Positions 27,561-41,300 of a DNA stretch of 64,000 nt are shown here, in pieces. The first letter of the stretch is position 1. Each line of letters starts with the position of its first letter. The stretch comes from Protonemura montana. Its lineage: Eukaryota; Arthropoda; Insecta; Plecoptera; Nemouridae. A program made the translations under genes and the position numbers. Location: contig OX387606.1 in assembly GCA_947568835.1 (NCBI GenBank), positions 9,982,001-10,046,000 on the forward strand, written 5' to 3'. The notes beneath the pieces are model-generated. The model was given only the letters and a program-made list of their open reading frames with translations. It searched no databases and was not told the origin of the DNA.

Positions 27561-27799
27561 AATACAAAATGGCGACTGACTAATGATTGGACCACCGCCA
27601 TCTGTTTACTCGCGCCTTGTTCGAATTTATAGCTATCCGGCCCTTGTCCATCCCCCATCAAATCAAATCAAACATGGCGACTAATCGGAGAATTTGTAGA
27701 TTGACAGTGGAACAATGAAGTACTTATCCTGTGAATATTTCATTCATTTGAAATAGTATGTCATTATTTACGATTGAGTTCTAAGAAATTACCCTTCAA
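27516..27799. promoter_or_regulatory. Head-to-head promoter between ash1 and IMMP1L
   Basis: Fewer than 300 bases separate the predicted first ash1 exon (minus) from the IMMP1L start codon (plus). The interval has two ATGGCGACT motifs (about 27571 and 27675), similar to the YY1-type ATGGCG element of housekeeping promoters, and a CCAAT box in reverse (ATTGG near 27585). No clear TATA box lies at a fitting distance. The arrangement fits a bidirectional housekeeping promoter; transcription start sites were not determined. Confidence 0.5.
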
Positions 27800-28477
27800 A
27801 TGCAGTTTTCAGGCTTGAGAAAGACTGCTGCCAAAGCTCTTGGCGTATTAGGTTATGTTGTTCAGTATGGATGCATAACACACTGTGCATTCGAATACTT
27901 TGGAGATTTTGTAATTGTGAGTCCCAGAACGGAATAAAGATTTATTCAGCACGAACTATGAAGTCGCATTTAGTTAAAATGTAAGTGGTAACACCATTTC
28001 TTTGTTTTACAGTGCACTGGGCCATCTATGGAACCCACAATCTACTCTGATAGCATTCTACTCACTGAGCACATATCGCCTCGACTTCAGCAAATCAAAA
28101 GAGGCGACATAATCATTGCAAAGTCTCCATCCAACCCTCGTCAGCATATCTGCAAAAGAGTGACAGGCATGCCAGGAGACAAAGTCTCGTCTGGATTCAA
28201 ATCTCATATTGTAAGTGCCTTTTATAAATTACAACTAATTATAAATTACAATAAGTTACAAATAAGTAACTTGTTACAACTCTACTTCTACTCTAATTTT
28301 CAGGTACCTCGTGGGTTTGTTTGGCTGGAAGGTGACAACAGCCATAACTCAGCAGACTCGAGAGAGTATGGCCCAGTCCCACAGGGCCTCATACGAGGCA
28401 GGGCTCTGTGCAAGATCTGGCCACTTCGAGACATCCGAATGCTTACCGACACAGAAAGATGGAGTATGTCACGATAA
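27800..28477 (+). CDS. IMMP1L: Mitochondrial inner membrane protease subunit 1
   Basis: S26-family signal peptidase of the mitochondrial inner membrane. It removes inner-membrane/intermembrane-space sorting signals as part of the IMP complex. Exons 27800-27916, 28013-28210 and 28304-28477, with GT-AG introns of 96 and 93 bases, give 162 residues (human 166). The N-terminus VGYxVQYGCIxHCAFEY matches the human protein as remembered and forms the membrane segment. The catalytic serine is Ser44 in GPSMEPT and the general-base lysine is Lys87 in [11 protein letters not shown]. The C-terminal region has WLEGDN, NSxDSR and YGPVPxGLIRGR. All three exons join in phase 0. The first intron is needed to keep the reading frame. 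Both catalytic residues and the family boxes are present, so it should be functional. Confidence 0.95.
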
Positions 28478-28606
28478 CTTTGGTGTATATTCATTTTAGA
28501 TGATAGATTTTAATATGCCTATTACAAATTGTGTTACTTGTAATGTCATTAATTTCATAGGACATCCCACATAATGTCCAAATGTACTATTGTATTTATT
28601 TTGTTA

Positions 28607-28612
28607 ATTAAA
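28607..28612 (+). terminator. Possible poly(A) signal of IMMP1L
   Basis: ATTAAA, the common variant hexamer, lies 130 bases after the IMMP1L stop codon in AT-rich sequence. No AATAAA was seen between this stop and egghead. A second ATTAAA lies near 28703. Confidence 0.3.
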
Positions 28613-28819
28613 TTGTCATGTGTTGGGGAGATTAGAAAGAAACAAACTAATCTTTTGATGCATTTTAATTACCTCACAATCAGCACATTATACTCAGAAC
28701 ATTAAAAGGTGTTATGAGTACAGTGATATGAATCAGACTAGGATATAAAAGCTCAGCTTGAAAATTGGCCTGATTTGTAGAATCTCAATTTGAAATTAGT
28801 CAACTTGTTGGCGCTAAAA

Positions 28820-29154
28820 AGGCTGGACGTAACTTGAGTCGGAACCAGTGCGCCCAAAGCGTGACCCGCTGCGAGTTGGAAGCAGCCACGCCCCTCGCTT
28901 GCCCCTGTAAGCGAGGCTACCCGCAGCTTAACGAGTCACTTGCACTCTCGTCTGCGTCTCGCTCGGGCTGCCGCACTCGAAGTTGTAGCGTTACCAAGAT
29001 CAAACGTCAATGCAGTGCCGGGTGGGCGGTAGCTCGGGCTCGTGTTTTCTTTCATATTTCACCAATATCTAATGTGTGCAACTAATAGTTATTTTATCGG
29101 TTGTTCATTCAGGAACTGTGTGAACCAATTACCGTTGTGTTTGATTGATCCAAG
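28820..29154 (+). promoter_or_regulatory. Probable egghead promoter and noncoding first exon
   Basis: A GC- and CpG-richer stretch (about 28830-29000) in AT-rich surroundings is followed by a good donor, CCAAG|GTAAGC at 29154/29155. An acceptor GTTACAG ends at 29281, 19 bases before the egghead ATG. This suggests a 5' UTR exon spliced to the first coding exon. The transcription start is not determined. The open frame within it (28834-29085) shows no recognisable protein. Confidence 0.45.
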
Positions 29155-29300
29155 GTAAGCTACCCGCATCATGTCGCCTACAGAGATTTTTTTCTAGGGG
29201 TCAACGATATTCTGGCCTGACATTCAACCCTGTCGGCTTCGTGACATTTCACTGACTTAAACTTCATTGTTTATGTTACAGATAATCATATTCTGCCACA

Positions 29301-32300
29301 ATGCTGAGCTCAAGAACGAAACATTTGCTTCACTGCACCCTCTTATTTACTGTCATTACTGTGTTTGAAATATCATCAGGGGGTGTCAGATGGTTCGAAC
29401 TCTACGAATTCGATCCCTGGGCATATTACGGGTACCCTGTTGCATTCACTCTTTATCTACTACGTTTACTTACCTTCCTGTCACTACCACAAGTCCTGTT
29501 TAACTTTGCTGGTCTTGTCCTGTACAATGCATTCCCTGACAAAGTGCTTTTAAAAGGCTCACCGTTATTGGCACCGTTCATTTGCATCCGAATTGTGACG
29601 CGCGGTGACTTCCCACAACTAGTTCGTGCAAATGTGGTGCGTAACATGAATCGCTGCACCGAGGCAGGCCTCGAGAACTTTTTGATCGAAGTTGTCACTG
29701 ACAAAGCTGTGAATCTGACTCCTCACCAACGGGTCAGAGAAGTGGTTGTACCCACCACATATCGCACCAAGAGTGGAGCGCTTTTCAAGTCTCGTGCGCT
29801 ACAGTATTGTCTGGAAGACGGTGTCAACATGCTCTCAGACAACGAGTGGATCGTGCATCTGGACGAAGAGACCCTTCTCACCGAGAACTCTGTGCGAGGT
29901 ATTCTGAACTTTGTGCTCGATGGCAAGCACCACTTCGGTCAGGGGCTCATCACCTACGCCAACGAAGATGTAGTCAACTGGGTGACTACCCTTGCCGATA
30001 GCTTCCGGGTTGCTGACGACATGGGAAAGCTGCGGTTTCAGTTTACCATGTTCCACAAGCCAATGTTCAGCTGGAAAGGCTCCTACGTTGTCACGCAGGT
30101 AATTCAGCTATTACTTCTATTGGGCAATGCCCATTTGCTGCAGCTACCTCTTGAGTAAATTTCTACACATTTTAATTGCTCTACCAACTTGGCAGCTATA
30201 TTTTCTTTCCCGATGATGCATCTAATTTCAATCACACCCAGTGAATGAATTCATCTATCATTGCAGCATGGATAATTTGTCTACTACTTTGGAATTTCAC
30301 TCATTGGTAAAATGCCTGGCATGTACTATGCTCATGTTGTGCATTTAAAAAAAATGAATGAGTATCTCAGTCTAAATTGAAACCTAGGCTCATAGAGAAT
30401 AGAGTGAAATCCATTTAATTAAATTAATGAAGGGTGACTCAATTCCAAGATAAATCCACACCACAGATTCCACACTACTTCTATCTGTTTTGGCTGTCAG
30501 TCAAGTATGTGGCCTAAATTTCTAGTGCCCCCATGTTAACACATATAATTTAGCGCTTAATTGCATTAGGCCATAATCAGCAAAGTAACATGCCTATATG
30601 TGCACTTGCAGGACAGGAAATTGGCCCTTCCCACTTGTGGTTAAATAAAAACTCGAGATATATTTTTAATTTTGAAATTACAAGTTAGTTGCTAATTAGT
30701 AACCCTCCTGTTAGTGTCACTAGCATTGTTAAGACAGCCTGGCTATTTGATATTTATATCGTTAACAAGTCATGCATGGTTTCCTCCCAAGGGTATTTAT
30801 AGTTAGTGCCTACCCATCCCATTATTGCCAGCCCGCCTGCGTTCATTTTAATATGTTGCCATGCCATCATAATTTCAATGCCGTTTCCCGGGTCCCTTGA
30901 TGACGCTTTTTCATTCAGGTTTCGAATTTGTGGCAGATAATTACCCCCCACGTCATAACAATCGATTTTCAATAGCACTGCCGGTACCGACTCGGTGAGT
31001 TTTAATCCTGTGATCGTTGAGAATTAATCTAGGAAATGGTAACACACTGATATTACTAATCAATATAGTGTTCGTGTGTAAACAAGCAGACGTCCGTAGC
31101 CTAACTGTCTGCGTCCATCTAGGGCAAAATGTCCTCACAGACACGAAATGTTTCATAGGCAAGTCACTTCTAGGCAATGTTACCTGCATGAAAGAGGCAC
31201 TAAATATTTGAAGATCGGCATTGCATGCCATGTCGGTAATCTGATCTCGGCGTTTTTTTTTAAGTAGGTATCATTTAACTCAAGGCCCTGAAAAAATAAC
31301 AGGCTCCTAAATTCTTGGCTCTCGAGCATCTTTTTCACAACTTTATAGTTTGCTTCGGTGCAATTTCGTGGGCCGCAATGGCAATGCGTGTGCATTTAAT
31401 TTCGGCATGCAATGTTTGCGTATGAACGTCCGCTACGCAACTAGCCGAGAGTTTGTTATTTGCATTTGCAATGAGCGTAACTAGCCGTGTGCATTGTCGC
31501 GTGGTTGTCGGTGATTATAATTATTGTGATGCGGCAAGGTTCGACTATCGAAGCCTATCCTGCCGATCCCCCGCCCGCGACCCCCACTTCAACCTTCACC
31601 TGCCCTGTTTACCTTGGTGCTGAGCGGCTCGACTGGGAGCTGATATAAGCCATTATACGGCAATGTTTTTGTTTGCCTTGTATTTACGTTGGGTTTGCAT
31701 AAAGGTATTATTTGAGAGGCAAGAAATATCTGCATACATAAAGCACAACGAAAAGTAATACGAGACACGAATAGCAATAATTTGTGCACGAGTTTTTGTT
31801 ATTATTCTTTATTTATTAACACGCAGAAGGCCCGCACCCTTTAATTTCTATCGTCCCAGACAAACACATGCGTTGGAAATGTTATACAATGTTTCATATT
31901 TGGTTGCCAAAATCTGAAAGTACCAAGAGTTATGTCGATTAATCAAATATTCAAAATTCGGCGTTAATCAATTGGCGGAAAGCGTATACTTAAATCTATC
32001 TCCGGCTGAGATTTTTCCAGCTCAAATTGCATGTTATTGTGAAGCCTCGCCCCAATCATTAAATAAATTGATGAGACACTTTGATGCATCGTTCGTTTCT
32101 AAAGTCTGTTGGGCTAAAATCAGTTCAATCCAGAGATGAGCGGAGTCGGTCAGAAATACAACAGTTTTTGTGCCCGCTCGTTCTTTCTTAGAAAGCCGCA
32201 TGATATTCGATGACCGTTAGAAATGCAAAAAATTCTATCCTTTGTTAAAGTTTCCATTAAACAGTAGAAAAAAAAATGACGATCAATCTACGTATGGATG

Positions 32301-35300
32301 TCACGTAGATTTGTCGGCAGTGGTTGACAACTTTCCCTTTTTTTTTTCGCAGACTTTCTTGTTTTGGAATTGCCAATTACGGCGTGCGGACCGTTTGAGT
32401 GATTGGGGTTAATTGAGTGAACTGTTGTCATTGACTGTTAATCCACAATATGTACTAACATCACATGCTGTACATAGCACGAACGTAATTATGGCGAGCA
32501 ATGCAAACGACGGGTCAGAGTGGCATGCATCAGAGAGTATCTAGGCGCACCATCGTGAAATTAAATTTGTCTCGCACTCGAACGTTTGCACACAGTAATA
32601 ACAATTCACTCGTGTATAAAAACCACATTTTAATGGGGCTCGTGGGAATCGTTCTAGAAATGTATTGTTTTATTTCGTTGGTAAAAAACGACGTCATGAT
32701 AACAGTATTCTGTCAACGTCAATCATTTTCATATCTCTTTCAGAGTGGTGATACTTTTACGTGCTAGTGATTGTTCCAAACAATTAATTGTAGCGAGTTT
32801 TTCAGCAAAATCGCTCAGTAGTTCTGAGATATTTATTAATATTGAAATTTTCTAGCTGGACACTTAAATGTGTTCGTGTTTTTTCTATTCATGCTAATCG
32901 ATTTCGTCACTCTAGTGACTAAAATTACGTAGAATTCACACTAGGATGACTGATTATCCAACACGTTCAATCAGCGAACTGTGATCGACTTTTATCTAGA
33001 TTCTAGAGGGTCATAATGACTGCGTGTTTTCTCGCACATCAGCAAATATAAGCAGTGACAGTACCGAGTCTAATCATTAGTAAAATAATTCCAGATTGAC
33101 GGACCGAAATTTTGCGATGATGTAATCCCATTCTGATCGCAAAGAATTATTTAACGTAAATATTTGTAAATATGCACTTTTGGCTCAAAGCCGAAACCTG
33201 TGACATTTAAATGATGCATTAAAAACGGGTCATTACCCTGAATATTTCATTAATTTTTTCAATTGTCATGGAATGCCAATGTCACTTGCAAGGTTGATAC
33301 AACATTACGATTGATTACATTTTGATTAACCTGTACACGTTCTTTTTTCTTCAGAGCCAGAAACTTTGATGAATATTTATCCTTTGATGCCCTATCTGCA
33401 AACGATCATAGACTGTTTCACTATCGCATCATCTAGCGTTGTTAATATTTGCCCAATATCAATATCCTTTGCGTTATTTGGTTGAAGTGTACTAATGCTT
33501 GTCTTACATAATTGTAAATAGTACCCTCATACGTTACGATGATAACAATAATTGCTATTGAATTAGCACATGCTTCAACAATGTATATGGTGCCCTAATT
33601 GGCCTGAATCATTTGTTACCGTTGTATACCAAACCAACGTACATCTATTATAAAATCATCTGATTACGGAATTATTGACAACAATTTATCTAAACCAAAC
33701 TAATTTACAAAACATTTTTATAGCAAACATTGCTCTCTGTATCATTACCTACCTGATTTGATACCACTTGTTAAATTTCATAACTAATCGTTATCAAATT
33801 TAAAATACGCATCCAGACTTTCACGGTCGTTACCTAGATCTTGAGCGCAATTAGCTATCTCGCGCCGATTATCAACGATCTACATTTTCAAGTGTCCTTG
33901 CTAACATAATTCATAAATATGACCATTGGGTGGCAGAAGCGGAGATCTTGATCGATTACATTATCTGTAAATCTAAGCGCAAGACAATCGATCTGAGATG
34001 AAGAAATATGCGCTTCTTGACGCAAAAATCCGGCCAGAATGGGCTCATCATTTTTTAAACTGTCATTTTATCATAGACCACAACTATTTTCTAGATGTAA
34101 AATAACTTTATGTAGGTGTCTATCCATAAAGTCATCGAGTTATGGAAATGATCGTAAAAAGTCCCCAACAATTACATCAGTTAAATTTCTACGGCGTCGT
34201 TATAAATACGATTAACCTGATGTCCCATCCAAGTGACTAAGCACACATGACTCTTTAGAACGCCGCTGTTTTGCGCTTTATGTAAATCCGTTCGATTTGC
34301 ATTTCTGATTGTCGATCGAGTACTTATTGGGCTACACACACGCGGTCTACCCATCTCTTGTACCATATGCACGTACAAGAATACAAGAATAGAACAGACG
34401 CGTGTGTCAAGTAGTTAGATGGCAATTACTCCATGCCCGTTGCCAGAATGCCAAAGTCGTTCTGATTTAACTTTTAAAATATAGGTCATGGTGTAGAAGG
34501 CAAGTGAAGTGCGGCGTTAGTTTGGTTGAATGTTTTTTTATATAAATGGAGTACAGCAGTTTGGAACAAGAGTAGAAGAAAGGTCATGTCCATACCATTT
34601 TTAGCCGCCTTTGATTATTGTGTTTAACGACGCACTGTTTTGACAACGGGCCCTTTGGCACTGATCTAATGGCGTCGGTGAATGATGATGAACCTAACCC
34701 AGCCTCTAGAAGGGAGGAGGTAAAACCCGGTGCCGGCACGTAGCCTACTCCTGTCGAATAGCCAAAAGGTGGTCCCAAGGGGGCCACCGGCCTGACGTTC
34801 TTTGCGATGGACGGTACAACTCGAACACCAGGATTTCTTCACAAATCCATGCCATCGAGAGGTTGATAAGCAAGGCGAATGAAGTTGCTCTCCTAACTTT
34901 CATCTCTCCTAACCTATCTCCGGAACAGAACTGGTCATGTGTATGATGGTCACCCAACCAATACCTGACTCGGCGCAGTATTGCGTAACTTCGGTGATCT
35001 TATGAGAACCGGTGTTTCTAACACACCGAACCGTTCGGTCTTGGCACCTTTTCTCGGTCAGGGGGTGTAGTCACCGTAATTGGAAAACACTTGAGAAGCT
35101 TTGCTTTGAATACGGTTAAAAAATATATATCTATATCCGTTCTATCGTGTCGCGCCAGTAATAACGTTTATTTGTCTGATTTCATCATCAAAGATTCTTT
35201 CGAGTAACGCCAACTGTTTAGTTCAGGCTGACAATTTGTACGATCGATCAGATCCGGGGGTTATAATTCCAGTTCCTGTCTGGAGAGCTGCAACCTCTCT

Positions 35301-38300
35301 AAAGTTTAACTGAGCTGTAGGTAGTTCTACAATCAGCACATAACACCGATGGCGTCAGCCGAAGAAACTTCAACAAATGTGGTGAAAATCAAGTCGGAGA
35401 AGAAAGCTGGAATGTTAACGAAAAGAAATATAAACATCCCAAGTGAAGATGACTAAAAGTAATCAATAAAACAAGAAGTTGATTGACAATCGGTACAATC
35501 AAGTGCCCGCGTTAACAGACGTTTTCGATCAAGACACGTGGTACAAATTTGCAGGATGTTTGGCTGGTGCAACTTATGTGTTAGCTTTTCTTGTGTTTCG
35601 GTTTGTTACGATTTAACCGGTCGATTAGAGTAGATGACGCCAACTGAACTTGTGTTTCAAATACGCCTCGTACATAAGACATATTCGCGAGTTTCTGCGG
35701 CGAGAATGATAGTTTTTTTCTTATCGCTCTAGTCAGTCCTCATGACTTGCTTTATGGGTTGGTGCCATGGGTTGGTGCTTAATGTTGTCGGCGTGATAAC
35801 AGACAGTAATGTTTGCTAATGCAGGAATTTTGGTCAGATAGGTAGACATTTTAGTTTTAAGTTAGTTTTCTTGCCATGTTAACTCAAGCCGTTGTTCGAC
35901 CTTCGCGGTAATTAAGTTCGGATCAGGTACATGAACGGAATTGAAAGATTTGATCGATGCCAGTTGGTACGGTGCGCTCGGAACTTGGCCAAGAAATTAA
36001 TAATTATGAGATTTTTGTAAACTATTTAGCTCGTAATGCAATTAGAGAAAGATTCAGACAATTTGCTTCGCCGCTTCTTGATTCAGCTGCTGTCCGGTCT
36101 ATTTCTCACATTTTAAATTTCTTGGCGCATTAAATTGTCATTCGTTCGCAAGTTCGTTATGGGTTGCGGTCTATCGTGAAGGATTGTGGCCAACGATTAA
36201 AATTCTGCGCGACATTCCCCTTGCATTATTCTGTGTCAGGAACTATACTCAGTCAGACTCAAGACGCCCTCGTCTCGAAATCGGTCGCCTCGGAGAAGCT
36301 AACAGGTCTCGCAACAATTGGAAAATTCGACTTGATTGTTTCTTTTTAAATCCTCTTGGGGAGTCAAGAGGACTCGTGTGGAGTATGTGTTGCATTCTGT
36401 CCTGCTCAGCTCCTGGTTCTTTTCCAACTTTTTAAAAGAAAGAGTCCATTCTCTCGGGGGAACATATATGTTATGGTCTTCGTGTAAAGCCGTAATAAAA
36501 TCTATTCTGATCGTGAGAAACAAATAAATAAAATGCTATCAAATCAAAAGCTGCAGAATTGAATTTTTCGAAGGCGATAAAAGCTGAATCTTGCCGTGAC
36601 TGATGAAAACTATAAAATTCTTTCGAAAGTCCCGAATCAAAGTCAGATGTTGGCGGATAAAGCGATGGGCAGGGCCAATCCATCCCCGCGTGTTTCCTAA
36701 GGGCGTGTTTGTATCGCGAGAAACTGGGTCAACTATCGACGTGAAGTTTTTTGGGGTGTGTTTGGGTGGACAAAGAAGTCGGTTGCGTCGAGACAGACGC
36801 GAGGCTCTGAAATCTGTCACGAAAATCGACCTCTTGGTGTGTAACGTTCCTATTTTAATTCGCAGGTATATTCACTTTGAAATCATGTCCGCATCGGTTT
36901 CCACTGCGGCAGATTTAGAAACAAGAGCCGGGTCGTACGTGGTTTTTACACGAAACCCACGAATATGGCTTCGAATTATGCAGATGATGTATTGATTTTC
37001 TTCGAGCGTGGAAACTAGGCTAGTTGAAGGGGTGCGGGCTATGTTTGGGACAGTTTGAGACGCTCCTGATCGTTGCCCCAACCGCTGAAACCCAGCCCAT
37101 GATGAGTGTACAGTTATTATTATTACTGGTACTTATGGGGCTAAACGAATAAAATGATAACGGTGAACAAATAGGCGAGTAAATATTCCTCGTGCAGAAA
37201 CTTGACGGTGAAAACTCTGTGAAACTTCCTAATTCTCGTGGTGCCAGCATCTCCCATTGCTCTGGCTATCCAGTTCTTCAAATTTATATTTATGTCCATT
37301 TAAAATAGAATTGTAATCTTTATTACGCGTTTTTATTTGTATCGTTATTAACTGTACTGTTAGTGCACGTATTGAAAATGTTACGATAACTAATTAAAAA
37401 TTATTATTATTATTATATAATAATAAAAATGTATAATTATGCAAAAAAAAATGTATCACAAAAATTGAAATTTTTAAAAGCTAGCAAATAGAGGTTGCTG
37501 ATGCCTGACAATGACAACTTCAAATAAGAAGGGTGGTAAACTTCACAAAAATGTATTCTACATTCAGAAATGCAAAATATAAATTCATTTTTTTTTTCAC
37601 TCTTCCGTCGCTAGTCAATTTTGTAATATTTTACGAACATCCCTAGTTAGATACCATGTATCATGTGTACTCCCACCACAGATAACGGGCAATGCGCTGT
37701 GATGACCCTCACACATCTGGCGATAGGTCATTGCGTTCATCATGGATGGAACGACCAGAAGATTATCGCAATGGAACTCAGTGAAAAGTGTTACCCTCCA
37801 TCCTAACGCTGAAATATTTGCCAGTCAGCTGATATTGCTATTCCAGCTGCAACATATTCGTCGCCCTTGTCCGCACACGGGGCGTGTGGCAGTCACGATA
37901 TTTCGACTCCCCATAGCCATATGCGTGATCGTACGTGGAAATTCCAAATACAAACTCGAGTCTGACTACATTACTGTTTCCTTTCTTAGGCGGTGAAGAA
38001 TGTAAGGAAGAAGTAGCTACGCAGGCTATTGTTAGGCTATACTAAATATAACGAGTTGCTTTTGGCCCTAGGTGCCGTTCGAATTCCCGGTGTATATTAT
38101 TATTGGTTCGTTTTGTATAGGCTTAGGTGTAGGCAACGTGTGTTTTGTTCCGTCTCAAAAAAATCTTATGCTACACTCAGGGGGTTCTTATGACAATCCT
38201 AATTGCCAGAACATTATTAAACAAACTACAGCAGTTGACATAATTTACTGATTGCCTGTCTATTATAAATTCTGAAAAAATTGTTCACATGTGTTGGAAG

Positions 38301-41300
38301 GATATTATAAATCAGCTAAATACTAATTTGATAACTCGATTTTTATCGATTTTTATCTATTGTTTGAATTGCTTCAATTTCCAAGCGTTTCTTATGTTTG
38401 AATGTTACTAGTATTGCATTGCAATTGTAACCCCAAATCTCGTCACCTCGTGAGAGTTCAAAGAAGTTCAGGGCTCCAGGCTCACGAGTCTGAAAGCCAA
38501 GCGGAAAGCGAATCGATACTGACCCCCCAAATAGAAACCACCTGCGCGGACCTTCGAAAGGAAAACAAATACTGTCATGACAACGTTTGACTCGTGCTGC
38601 TTGACAAGCTAATCAATTGTGCGTGAGGTCATAGACACCTCTTTGGATGACGCGTAAGACTGGGGTAACGCGCTCAGCTTCGACATGCCGCAAATTTGCA
38701 CTCACTAATGAATTGCTATCAGAATGCTTGATATAAATTGTAGATAGTCAAAGGATATGATTCCATTGGTTCCAGTCAGCAGTTGTCTTTAATGACGAAT
38801 GTAACAATAATTATTTCGTAAGTGCTTTTATGTGGGATTATTATGATTGTGTGGTATAGGCGTAGTGAAATGACTCATCTAAGATTAAAAAAGTGCCGTT
38901 ATAAAGATATCGCTTAGTCAAAAATTATCAAAATATACATGTTGCAAGGATATTGAAAGATACCTTTCGGACGTTTTTTATGATCGATTTTATGGACGTA
39001 CAGTTTAGCTTCTTACAGATAGCTAATTGGTTGATTGGTACATACTATATATTTTTTTACATCTTCAGATCCTTAGTTATAAAGTAAGCATTTTAGACAT
39101 AGTCTATGTCTGTCGGAATCCTCGGCGGTCCTGGTTTTGCCGCACTCTTTGGGCGACAAAGCTGGTCGCCGCAGTTACGGAACCCCGTTTTATATCCGCA
39201 GATCGATGCTCTCATGAACATGTAAACCAAGGTTTACGCTGCTTAGGTAAAACTGCTTACTATCAGAATTGCGGATGTTGTTATCAAAACATTTATCTAT
39301 GGTTACTTAGCGGATTCCTTTGTTATTTGTAATCTGACACAATTTAAATTTATTACTACGGGTTAACTGCAAGTATTCTAGATTCATAAAAATAGTTGAC
39401 GACTTTCGAAGGGATGAAATTATTACAATTTGATATGACTGACGATGTTGCGACGTCTGATTTGACCTCCAGTGACGCATACGTTCGTCAGGCAGTTCTG
39501 TTCTAGGTAATTCCCACCTATCACAATTTTCATGATTGCTTTAAGAGTCATGTTGAGCTTTCCTACCCGTCTTACATGACTCTCCAATTATCATCAATTA
39601 ACAGAAAGAAGTCGCTGACCACCACTCACGAATTGATCTAGATTGCCTTAATAAAAGCACGTGGATAGCAAGCGAGTCCGGTCCAAAGAGATCAACCACG
39701 TTTGATTGATTATATGCCCTATGGATTGATTCTTAATTATCGCGAATTTGTTGCATCGTAATCAATGGATTTGTCGTGTTGCACGCCCCATTACATCGAT
39801 ATTCAATGTAGATCACTTTATATGTCCGGTAAGCAAATTCCTCGATCGAGTTTTCCGTAACTGGTCATTTCTAAATCGGGACTACATCGCACGGCTTGCT
39901 GCATGTAGTTTTATCCTCACCAGCTCCATGGTTTTGTAATGACGATGACGGCCATGACAAAATAAGAACTTGACGGTTTACTGTATCTGTAAGGCTTCAT
40001 TCATTTACCGGTGCCGTCAATGGCTCGCTTCCTCCATTTATGATTGGCTAATGGGACAGCAAGATTCGTAGGGCCTCCTAACCAGCTCAACGATGACTTA
40101 TTACTATAGCTTTTTATTTGGTGGTGTCCTGTTTTCAGATTATTTGACTCTCGTTTTGATAACAAGTAGACTAATGACAAATTGCAGCGGCTTTGATGTT
40201 TCACACGAGTCGATTACGAGCAGACACGAGTTGATTAACAAATTGCTAGACTCACTTGTACAATTAAATGTATCTGTTTATTACAATAAAAAAAAAAGCT
40301 ATTGACATTTCTTACGAATATAAAGGCGGTATTTTTAGTTCGCAAAACGTAATTGATCTACAATAATACCGATTCCCCTTTCGATAGTCGATTTTTGGTT
40401 TATGATTCTTCTTTACAAACTCTGGCGCAAGGAAAAGCGACCCAAATCTGATAGTTTCCTATCTCTCTTGTTTGACGTATGATACCAGCTAATCATTTCT
40501 ATCATTAAAAAATCAGACAATCCCGATAATGTTTCACCTATAAGCACGTCATAGTCATCTGGTCTAGGTCGGAAAGAATTGGATCGACGGTAAATACTCG
40601 ATATCGAGATAGCGGCTCTTGAGACAGCGTTCGTTAGCTCGTGCTATCTTGAATATTGATTTAGACCTTTTTTTCGGGGATCCGTTCTCGCGAAACTAGG
40701 TTGAGTTAGTTTCAATAAATGAGCACGTATAAGCGAAAATACTTGCTGCGGCTTTCAGCGATTTTCCATGTCAAATGTCATAGATATTTTTTTTTATCAT
40801 AGAACCTGTGATAGAACCTTTCTTTCCCTTACTTCTTCCCAAAGAGTGACCAGCACCGCAAAACTTTGCATTGGTTCTTGTGTGGCTTCCCATAGCAAAA
40901 TAAATGTGTGCACTTTGAATGTTCTTACCTCATGAAGATTCTAGAGAAACCGAGTTTCTGAATGGATGTTATTATCATTTTTATTGATAACACAAATAGG
41001 TGTTAACCACACCAAATTAATTACCCTTTCATAACTGCTGCATTCACTACACCTAACATGCTTAAAAGTAATTAACAGTCTCTTTCTTATAATACAAAAT
41101 TACAGAAGCTGATTGGCTGTTGCAAACCAATTGACACGGTAACAGGTAGTTACATTTTAACGGACTTCTCGAACTTGTGCAAGAACTGCCAGTCAGTCTG
41201 AATTGATAACAGAAATAACAGCCTATACTTACACAATTTTCCTTCCTATGTTACAGGTGGGTGCTGAGCGGCAAGTTTCGTTCGACAATGGGCTGGACGG

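Larger units (their letters stand above)
30099..41256 (+). other. 11.2-kb egghead intron, no gene seen
   Basis: Bounded by donor CGCAG|GTAATT and acceptor TTACAG|GTGGGT. It is AT-rich with frequent stops in all frames. The overlapping frames at 36.2-37.2 kb lack recognisable motifs. One nearly full-length 5S-derived SINE lies at 34.61-35.04 kb on the minus strand. An ATT microsatellite lies near 37,400-37,430. Confidence 0.55.

Noticed and set aside
36164-37250. Cluster of overlapping frames in the egghead intron
   Set aside because: No motif, mutual overlap on both strands, and composition like the rest of the intron.
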